Assembly: GCF_907164915.1 (NCBI RefSeq)
Contig: NC_061866.1
Location: 40,984,320-41,048,319 of the forward strand
DNA: 64,000 bases
Origin: Impatiens glandulifera
Taxonomy: Eukaryota; Streptophyta; Magnoliopsida; Ericales; Balsaminaceae
Direction: 5' to 3'
Below the pieces are notes generated by a model, which searched no databases, was not told the DNA's origin, and was given only the letters and a program-made list of their open reading frames with translations. Below are positions 55,629 to 64,000 of the stretch, piece after piece; position 1 is the stretch's first letter; each line of letters opens with the position of its first letter. The translations under genes and the position numbers were made by a program.

Positions 55629-57690
55629 ATGTCAGAAAATCAAGGCAACAACATGCAAATGGATACTTCCGACTCCTGAGAGATCGTCTTGGCAGTTTGT
55701 AACAGCATAAACGAAACCGCCCCCAATCCTGTATCCAACGACAAAGTCGGTGATAGACAGGAGAGGTAGGTTATTTTGAATCATATTGTGTTTAAAGTTT
55801 TTGATTAATATTAAACCTGTTCATTCCATTTCTTTTGTGAAATACTGATTTATGTTATCCCACCGAAAATAATGTGTTTGAGGTTTTACTTGAATAAATA
55901 TGAAAGGAAGAGGAAGAGAAATATGAAGACGAAGACGAATACGAAGTCATCGACTGATGAATCAGTTTATACAATTGTTGTTGAAGCTACTGATATTGCT
56001 ACAGCTACTACACATGTCGATGAAGATTTACCACCACCTCCCCCAAAAACCACTGATATTGCTACATCTACTACACTTGTCGATGAACATTTACCGCCAC
56101 CTCCCCCAAAAACCACTGATATTACTACAGCTACTACACCCGTCGAAGAAGAGTTACCACCACCTCCCCCAAAAATCAAAACTATAAAAAAAAGGAAAGT
56201 GACATTTCTAACAAGATCATCCCCTCATTGCCTTTTTCACATGATTCCTAAATTGAGCGTAGAACAGAAGGAAGTTGTGAAGCAAATTGGGTTTGGTTCT
56301 CTTCTTACATTGGGTGTCTCCAATTGTCCGGGTCATTTTTCGAAACACGTAATCAGATGTTTCGACCAGGATAAGAGTTCTCTGGTATTGGCTAACGGTG
56401 AGGAGATCCTTATCGATGAAGATCTCGTCCAGCTCGTGATGAACCTCCCGATAGGGCCAATGAACGTAGTTAAGTCCACTGGGGGACAAGAATAAGGACT
56501 CTAATTTTTTTAATTTCTTGAGGGATTGGAAGACGAGAAGGAGCGGGGAAGAATCAACTTCATCTCCTGAAACATGTTCTATGATACCCAAGATATTAAG
56601 TAACACAAGTGCAAACAAAGATTTCAAAATTGACTTTGTTGTCTTTGTTGTCTCAAGTTTTTTATGTCCAGTTCAAAATTCATGAGCCAGATAAACATGT
56701 ATTCAAACCTATTATATATCTAATTGTATTTGTGAATATTTACACATGTATTCTATTAATTCAGGTTAATAATTCTCAAATCTTTAATGGATGTTGATAA
56801 CATAAAGAAGCTGAACTAGTGTCACTTCACACTACAACGATTGGTTGAAAGTGTAAGAAGTTGGAAAGAAAAAGAAAAAAAAGATAAAAATCCATATTTT
56901 GATGGACCTCTAACCTTTTATTGGTAAATAATTACTCTCTTGTATATGATTTATAGATATGAAATATTTAGTAACATGTTTCCCATTCCTTTACTTCAGA
57001 TTTGCTACCTAGATGGTGTTTTTGTGAAAGGTGTACGTCAGCCTTATGAAATGTCTTTTCCAATCATCTCTTGCTGGGATGACATCACATTATTAGAGAT
57101 TACCACGTTAGAAGCTCGCGCAAGTGGTTTTGGACTGGGCAGGGCAAGGGCACGCTTAACAGATAAAGAACCTGAGATTCCAGTTAATTTATTGGAATTA
57201 CCTGAAGACGATGATCAGGTATGTTGAAAGAAGAAATTGACTCACATTTGTCTATACTTTCTTGTTTTTGAGACTAATAAAATATGTTTTTAATAATCTA
57301 CAGATGTTAACATCCAAAATCTTGCAAACTTTTAAAGATACATCACACCAGCTTAATTACCTATCAAGGGAGTTGGAGAAACGCAACATCGATCTGAAGC
57401 CTTTTTTTGAGGCTGGTTTCCTGAACCTAAGAGAGTCTGAAGGGTTCGTAAAATACTTGAAGGTGAATAATACTGAGTTTTGTGTAAGTAGGGAAGATCC
57501 TCCAAAGGAGGAACTTGGGGACACTTTAGAAAGTGCGGGCTTGAAAATCAATAGTCCCTGGTTGAATACCCCTGTGAGGATGCAGTTGAGGACAATGAAG
57601 ATAATCCATCACCCCCTATTGAACCGAATGATTGTGATGATGCAGTTGAGATACCTTTCTTGCACAATATCAAGTTCAAATAATAACTTC
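55629..57690 (+). pseudogene. Decayed multi-exon gene of a plant transposon-associated family
   Basis: Upstream is a leader-like 'aaaccctagag'. An ATG at 55629 meets a stop at 55677. A splice donor (GAG|GTAGG, about 55765) leads to a coding stretch at 55909-56681 with a proline-rich repeat, VKQIGFGSLLTLGV, EEILIDEDLVQLVMNLPIGP and, after a frameshift in the G-run 56481-56485, FKIDFVVFVVSSFLCP. Later pieces are VESVRSWKEKEK...NPYFDGPLTFYW (about 56848-56920), ICYLDGVFVKGVRQPYE (from 56999, after TTCAG) up to a donor at 57219, and a last exon from 57304 with another shift near 57558. This order matches uncharacterised plant proteins often linked to Ulp1-protease/MULE or mobile-domain contexts. 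Family naming is tentative. The 3' end is removed by copia A. Confidence 0.65.
56028..56175 (+). repeat. In-frame 63-bp repeat encoding a PPPPPK linker
   Basis: Three copies of a 21-residue unit with LPPPPPKTTDIAT and a VDE/VEE spacer lie before a basic IKKRK stretch. Confidence 0.85.
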
Positions 57691-57695
57691 TTAAT

Positions 57696-58365
57696 CTAAA
57701 TCAGCTCTTTACAAGTTTCTGTTGCTGCAATAAGTTCAGCCTTCGCGGTTGACAACGCAACACACTTCTGTAGTTTCAACTGCCAATAAATAGCTCCCCT
57801 TCCAAAATTAATCAAATAGCATGAAGTGGATTTTATTGAATTAGCATCACCAGCCATGTCTGAGTAGGTATAACCAACTAAATTTGAGTTCTCATTTCCA
57901 AGGCAAAGTCTCATACTTGATGTGCTTATGAGATATCTCAATATCCACTTCACCGCTTCCCAATGTTCTTTTCTCGGATTTGAAAGAAACTTGCTGATAG
58001 TACAACCAATATAAGCTAGATATGGTCTCGTGTTAACTATAGCATACATAAGACTACCAACAACTGAATTATAGGGAGCATTCTTCATATAATCCTTCTC
58101 ATCATCATTTGAAGGACTATATTCGGAGCTCAATTTAAAATGAGTCACTAAAGATGTGCCGACACTTTTAGCATTCTCCATATTGAATTTTTGTAACACT
58201 TTCTCAATATATTTTTCTTGAGACAACCATAACTTTTTCATCTTTCTGTCACGACTAATTCTAATTCTAAGAATCTGCTTTGCTTGTCCAAGATCCGTCA
58301 TTGCAAAGGACATCCTTAGGTCTTATTTCAACCTATCAATTCTCGCAACACTTTGACCAACAATA
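57696..58365 (-). mobile_element. Copia A, 3' part (RT end and RNase H)
   Basis: Minus-strand frame with DLGQAKQILRIRISRD, WLSQEKYIEKVLQKFNME, GSLMYAIVNTRPYLAY and a RNase H with CVALSTAKAELIAATETCKE. It ends abruptly after ETCKEL at about 57705, so the C-terminus, polypurine tract and LTR are missing. The frame continues at 63035 beyond nested copia B: VGQS here follows YVDDMLI there. Confidence 0.9.
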
Positions 58366-58658
58366 TGTTAGGATTTATAGTGGTTCACTCAAATTGAGCT
58401 ACGTCCACTTCAACCGCCACCCGATTTCACTATGAAGAAGAAGAAGGAATACAGAGTTTTTACCTCACACTTTATCTCTCTAGAATTATATCTTACTTAT
58501 GTAAACCCTTAATAATCACATATTTATAGGGTAAACATTTAGGTAATAAAACATAAATAACTCTTGGTCAGGCCCAAACCCAAAACTAAATACAAACCCA
58601 ATAAACTCTAATTGACAATTGTAGAGTTTATTATAAGTGTAGACTCCATAACTCAACA
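58366..58658 (-). repeat. 3' LTR of copia B (293 bp, internally deleted)
   Basis: Matches the 5' LTR but lacks about 75 bp after its first few bases at the left edge. On the minus strand it is preceded by AAGTGGAATAT, the polypurine region. Confidence 0.85.
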
Positions 58659-58783
58659 ATATTCCACTTGAAGACTAACTTCATCATCTCTCGATCGGTA
58701 GCGGCTTTCCATCTGGTGTCTTAACGAAGAAGACCAATTGAAGTTACACACAACTTCAGTTTTCTCATTTGTCACAACTTTCG

Positions 58784-61700
58784 TCAACATATCAGTTGAA
58801 TTCTCACTCCCGGGAATCTTCTCAAGAGATAATACCCATCTTCTAAAGCTGGCCGGATGAAATGATAACGAACTTGTATATTCTTCGTCCTATCATGATA
58901 AACAAGATTCTTTGCCAAATGAATGACACTTTTACTGTCGCATCGCAACACATTTCCCTCGTAGTCTTGACCCAATTCTCGCAAAAAGGGATGTAACCAT
59001 ATCATCTCCTTAGCAGCCTCTATCACAACAACATACTTTGCCTCACAACTAGAAAAAACAACAATTTTCGGCAATTTTGAAACTCAATTGATTGTAGTAT
59101 CTCATAAAGTATAAATGTACCATGTTGTGGTCTTTTTACTATCAACATCACCATCATTGTCAGCATCAATATATCCTTCCATACCCATATTAGACTTTCG
59201 AAAATAAAAAGAGAGACTCGTACTTCCTCTTAAGTATCGTAGTATCCACTTTACTGCTGCCCAATGTTGTCTACCCGAGTTTCTCATGAACCTGCTAACA
59301 ACTCCCACTACATTTGTTATGTCTGGTCTTGTACAAATCATCGCATACATAATACAACAATGACAGAGACATACAGAACAATGGTCATGTAATTTTTCTC
59401 CTCCTCTGTTGAAGGCGACTAATCTTTAAATAGTCTGAAGTGACTAGCTAAGGGGGTAGTAACTGGTTTTGCATCATACATGTTGAACCTACTAAGAACT
59501 TTCTTCACATATTATTCTTGTGAAAGCTTGAGAACTTCTTCATCCCTGAAAATTCTCATCCCAATGATTTGTTTTGCAGCACCCAATCTTTCATTGCAAA
59601 CTTTTCAGACAACTCTTTCTTAAGCTTGTTAATCGCATACAAGCTTGCTCTAGCAATCAACATGTCATCAACGTAGAGGAGTAGAATAATGTACGATTTA
59701 TCAAACCTCTTGATATAGCAACAATGATCAGCTTCACTCCTCTGAAAATTGTTACTTTTCATGAAGCTATCGAACTTCTTGTACCATTGTCTTGAAGCCT
59801 GTTTCAAACCATACAGACTTTTCTAAAGCTTACACACAAGCTCATCTTTTCCTTTGATTTCAAATCCTTCTGGTTGTCGCATGTAAATCTCTTCATTTAA
59901 ATCACCATGAAGAAAAACAGTTTTGACATCCATTTGTTGAAGATGAAGGTCTTCTTTTACAACCAAACTCAAAATAGTTCTAATTGTCATCAATTTAACT
60001 ACTGGAGAGAAGATCTCATTGTAGTCAATACCTTCTTTCTGTTGAAATCCTTTCATAACCAATCTTGCCTTGTACCTCATAGTTTTATCATGTTCTTCTT
60101 TAATCCTGAAGATCCATTTGTTGTGGAGTGTTTTCTTTCCCTTTGGTAGCTTAGTGAGCTCCCAAGTCTGATTCAACATTAAAGAGTTCATCTAATCTTT
60201 CATCGCAGACTCCCACTTAACCGATCCATTAGATTGTATTGCTTCCTCATAGTATCCAGGTTCATCTTTATCTGTTAACAAAATATAGTTCAGAGATGGA
60301 GATCACCTCTCGACTAGTTTTCGATTCATTGACGATCTTCTCAATTGTATAATCGGTGTTTGCTGATTTGCCTTTAGGGCCACGTTCTCAACTATTTCAA
60401 TTTCAACAACACACTAGTCTTTTTCGACAGTCGGTATATATTCAGCTGAAAATTCTCTCAAATCGACCATACCAGTGTCTTTCAACTTGGAAGCACCATC
60501 TGATGCCTTCCCAACATAATCTTTGTATAGAACCTGTTCATTGAAGATAACATTTCTTCTACGAATGATCTTCCGATTTTGATTATCCTAGAAATGATAA
60601 CCAAACTCGATATCACCATAACCAATGAAAAAGCATTTATTAGACTTTGGATCAAGTTTCTCCTATCACATTATTAATATGAACATATGATAAACAACCA
60701 AACACTTTCAAATAAGAAATGTTATACCTTTTTATTACTCCAGACTTCTTCGGGAATTCTGAATTCAAGAGGAACAGATGGTCCTCTATTTATCAAGTAG
60801 GCGGCAGTATTGATAGCTTCTTTCCAGAAGGTTTTAGGTAGTCCTGCATGCAATCTCATGCTTCTAGCACGCTCGTTCAATATTCGATTTATTCATTCAG
60901 CTACTCCATTATCATGAGGCATTCGGAGAACATTATTCACCATACTGATCCCATTCACAGCACAATACTTTTTGAAATCTAAATTGATATATTCACCTTC
61001 ATTGTCGGATCTTAAGCACTTAACTTTCTAATTTGTTTCATTTTCAATCAAAGCCTTCCATTTCTTGAAAATAGCAAATACTTCAGACTTGTGCTTCATG
61101 AAATATACACATACATTTCTTGTCGAATCATCTATAAACGTGACGTAGTATTGTGATCCACCAATAGAAGAAACATGTGCAGGTCCCCACACATCAGTGT
61201 GTACCAACTCTAGCTTCTTTCTTGAGCTTCTTCCAAATCTTTAATAAATTCACATGTTTCTGTTTTCCAAGAATGTAGTTTTCACATAACTGATGTTCAA
61301 CAGACTTTAGTTCTGGAATCTGTCAAATCTTCAAAAGAATTTTCATCCCTTTTTCGCTCATATGGCTCAACCTACAATGTCACAACTCACTGTTCTTCGA
61401 GTCATCAACTACAACAATAATTGTTTCTCTACAAGTTGAAGTCGTGTATAACATTCCAGTTTTGTGACCTCGGGCAACAACTATTTCTCCTTTAGTCACC
61501 TTCCACGCACCATTTCCACAATTGAAATTGTGACCTTCTTCATCAAGTTATGTAACAGAAATCAGATTACGCATTAAACTTGGAATTTGTCTCACATTAT
61601 TAATCTTCCAAACAAAACCATTTTCCATCTTCAATTTGATGTCCCCCATGCCAATAATATCTAGTGGCTCACCATCTACGAGATAAACTTTCCACAGTTT

Positions 61701-62623
61701 CCAGTCACATAATTCTCCATTAATTCTTTGTGGGCAGTGGTGTGGAAAGACGCTCCCGAGTCTAAATCCCATGAATCTATTGGGCTATCAATAGACAAAA
61801 GTAACGCATCAGTGACAGTTTCTGTAACAATGTTGTCTGCATCATTTTTATCATCACCATTTCTCTTCGGTGCTTTGCAGTTCCTCTTCAAATGACCTTG
61901 TTTACCATAATTCCAGCACTCAAATGTCCGCCTAGACTTGGAATGACTCCTCCTGCTCCTCGACATAGATCTGCTCTTATCTCGATTGAAATTTCTATCA
62001 TTACCTCTACCCATGTTTTCCACATTCATAGCAGAACCTTTAAACGTTTCACCAGAATCAATTTTACGAACCTCTTCAGCAAGAATGCGATCTCTAACTT
62101 CAACAAATTTCAATTTAGCCTTTCCAACTGAATTACTAATTGTTGCCCTCATAGGTTCCCAGCTATTTGGTAGAGATGCTAACAAAATCAGGGCACTAAC
62201 TTCATCCCCAAAATCAATTTCAACAGATAGAAATTGATTCATAATTGTATTGAATTCATTCAAATGAGTAGTGACAGAAATACCATCGATCATTCTTAAG
62301 TAAAAGAGTCTTTTCATTAAGTGTATCTTGTTGTTAGCAGATTGTTTCTCATACATATCAGAAAGAATTTTCATCAGACTCATGGTGATCTTCTCCTTTG
62401 CCACATTGTGAGCAACCGTCTTGGCTAACGTCAATCGGACAACTCCCAAAACTTGTCTATCAAGGAGTTTCCATTAAGCTTCATCAATCTTCTCTAGTTT
62501 CTCACTCAAAGGAACATTAAGCTTCTTTCCATAGAGATAATCTTCAATTTTCATTCTCCAGAAGGCATAATCTGTCTTATCGAATCTTCCAATCTCATGT
62601 TTTATACTGTTCTCGCTTGCCAT
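58784..62623 (-). pseudogene. Copia B gag-pol remnant
   Basis: Gag starts at an ATG (62623) and meets a stop near 62475. It resumes to a zinc knuckle (about 61880-61920) reading CWNYGKQGHLKRNC, in which the second Cys is Tyr. The protease has the DSGASFHTT active site (about 61750). Integrase pieces occupy about 60600-61550 with many stops. Reverse transcriptase (59556-60191) has NKWIFRIKEE, DVKTVFLHGDLNEEIY and LLLYVDDMLIA. RNase H (58784-59350) has WAAVKWILRYLRGS, CEAKYVVVIEAAKEMIWL and a C-terminal NIQVRYHFIR. It encodes no intact polyprotein. Confidence 0.88.
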
Positions 62624-62652
62624 CGTTTCTAATGCTCAGATCTAGCATAACT

Positions 62653-62664
62653 GCTCTGATACCA
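62653..62664 (-). promoter_or_regulatory. Primer-binding site of copia B
   Basis: The minus-strand TGGTATCAGAGC, complementary to initiator methionine tRNA, lies 2 bp inside the 5' LTR. Confidence 0.9.
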
Positions 62665-62666
62665 GT

Positions 62667-63034
62667 TGTTATGATTTGTATCTCCCAAATCCGACCTGCT
62701 TGAAACAATCTGTAAAAACGCAAGAAATAAGAACACAAGAAGACACAAATTTATAGTGGTTCATTCAAATTGAGCTAAATCCACTTCAGCCGCCACCCGA
62801 TTTCACTATTAAGAAGAAAAAGGATTACAAAATTTTTGCCTCACACTTTATCGCTCTAGAATTCTATGTTACTTATGTAAACCCTTAATAATCACATATT
62901 TATAGGGTAAACATTCAGGTAATAAAACCTACATAACTTTTGGTCAGACCCAAGCCCAAAACCAAATACAAACCAAATAAACTATAATTGATAATTGTAG
63001 AGTTTATTATAAGTGTAGACTCCATAACTCAACA
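62667..63034 (-). repeat. 5' LTR of copia B (368 bp)
   Basis: TG...CA ends (TGTTATGATT at left, AACTCAACA at right). The minus-strand start TGTTGAGTTATGG matches that of the 3' LTR. Confidence 0.88.
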
Positions 63035-64000
63035 TAATAAGCATATCATCAACATAAAGTAACAGAATAACAAAATCATCAGGAAAGAATTTTTGCACAA
63101 ATACACAATGGTTGGAAGTAGTCTTTTTATATATGTGTTGCTTCATAAATAACTCAAACTTCGTATACCATTGTCGTGGAGCCTGCTTCAAACCAAACAA
63201 ACTCTTATTTAACTTTCAAACACAATTATTTTTATCCTTGTTCTCAAAACCATCAAATTGATCCATATAAATCTCTTCCTCTAAATCACCGTGAAGAAAA
63301 TTCGTCTTCACGTCCATCTGTTCAACTTCTAAATCAAGACTAGCTGCCAAACTCAATATAGTTCTAATTGAAGTCATCTTAAAAACAGGAGAGAAAATTT
63401 CGTCAAAGTCAATTCCCTTTCTTTGACTAAACCCTTTGACAACCAAACGAGCTTTGTATCGTGGAGCTGAATTATGATCATCTTGCTTCAATCTATATAT
63501 CCACTTATTCTTCAAAACTTTCTTTCCTTTTGGTAATTCTACCAACTCAAAATTATTATTATGATGTAGAGATTTCATCTCATCTTTATAGCATCAACCC
63601 ATTTATGCTTGGATTCACTATCCATAGCTTCTTCATATGACTCTGGCTCTCCCTCGTCTACAATAAAACATATTCATTAATAGAATATTTTGTAGAAGGT
63701 TGTCTATCTCGTGTTGATCTTTTAGATGAAATTGTAGATAATTCTTCTTGTTCGTTACTAATATTCTCCATTTGAACGTCATGTTCATCTTGAGAATCAT
63801 CCTGTTGCAGCTGATTTTCTGTTGAACTAGGTAAAATAAATAATTGAACTGGATCTGGATCTATCCACTCACCTTTTCCTTTCAACTCACTACTTTTAGC
63901 TTTATCAATATTTTCAATAGTCTCATCTTCATAAAAGATGACATCACGACTTTTAACAAGCTTCTTTGCAACTGGATCGTATAATCTGTAACCAAATTCA
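63035..64000 (-). mobile_element. Copia A, middle part, running off the window
   Basis: Minus-strand integrase tail (about 63886-64000, with YRLYDPVAKKLVKSRDVIFY), a linker ending in a STRDRQPSTKY motif (about 63680), then reverse transcriptase (63039-63578) with NKWIYRLKQDD, DVKTNFLHGDLEEEIYMDQ and LLLYVDDMLI. The RT is cut there by copia B and resumes at 58365. A shift lies near 63210. The upstream part lies beyond 64000. Confidence 0.9.

Larger units (their letters stand above)
58366..63034 (-). mobile_element. Copia B, nested inside copia A
   Basis: A nearly complete 4669-bp element on the minus strand: 5' LTR 62667-63034, primer-binding site, gag, protease, integrase, reverse transcriptase, RNase H, polypurine tract and 3' LTR 58366-58658. 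Flanking pentamers are CAATA (58361-58365) and TAATA (63035-63039), a target duplication with one change. Many stops and shifts make it non-autonomous. Confidence 0.9.

Noticed and set aside
55957..56187. Leucine-rich and glycine-rich ORFs overlapping the PPPPPK repeat
   Set aside because: They are other-frame readings of the repeat. The PPPPPK frame continues into a recognisable domain.
1..64000. CRISPR arrays, bacterial operons, rRNA genes or complete tRNA genes
   Set aside because: None seen. Tandem repeats here are minisatellites or TE structures, and the only tRNA-like boxes (40.9-41.8 kb) do not form a full cloverleaf.

Overview
This is AT-rich nuclear DNA from a flowering plant, most likely a eudicot. 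It has long gene-poor spacers, one intact intronless carotenoid cleavage dioxygenase gene, two intact plant-specific DUF247 genes, and many LTR retrotransposons, MITEs and other transposon remnants. Nothing in it looks bacterial or viral. The species cannot be named from the sequence.

Layout. 1-13,089 is spacer. It holds a PIF/Harbinger-type MITE, two hAT-type elements with 8-bp target duplications, a three-copy tandem repeat and two adjacent Tourist-like MITEs. Two related blocks (9.9-10.8 kb and 12.0-12.45 kb) share G-box/ACGT motifs and lead into a CCD4-type gene at 13,090-14,865 (+). From 14.9 to 19.5 kb there is only spacer with microsatellites.

19.5-55.4 kb is a duplicated cluster built from three modules: a DUF247 gene on the minus strand, a block B and a block C. 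Copy 1 is DUF247 at 19,568-20,935, B at 22.1-23.8 kb and C at 23.8-27.3 kb. Copy 2 is a broken DUF247 at 30,830-33,434, with a non-autonomous LTR element inside it and a decayed copia element (33.5-37.4 kb) beside it, then B' at 37.4-38.5 kb. Copy 3 has an older B'' at 45.9-46.3 kb, an intact DUF247 at 49,969-51,333 and C' at 51.9-55.4 kb. A 5'-truncated copia (27.3-30.1 kb) separates copies 1 and 2. Between copies 2 and 3 lie a copia remnant, a FAR1-like fragment, a CCCH zinc-finger exon, tRNA-like tandem repeats, an LTR element full of minisatellites, and a LINE fragment carrying a solo LTR.

55.6-57.7 kb holds a decayed multi-exon plant gene of a transposon-associated family. It is cut off by a copia element (A, minus strand) that runs off the right edge. 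A second copia (B, 58,366-63,034) is nested in the reverse transcriptase of A.

The likely functional genes are CCD4 (plastid carotenoid turnover) and the two DUF247 genes. The rest records successive duplication, insertion and deletion. The most unusual object is the small element inside the DUF247 pseudogene, whose LTRs are themselves long inverted repeats.
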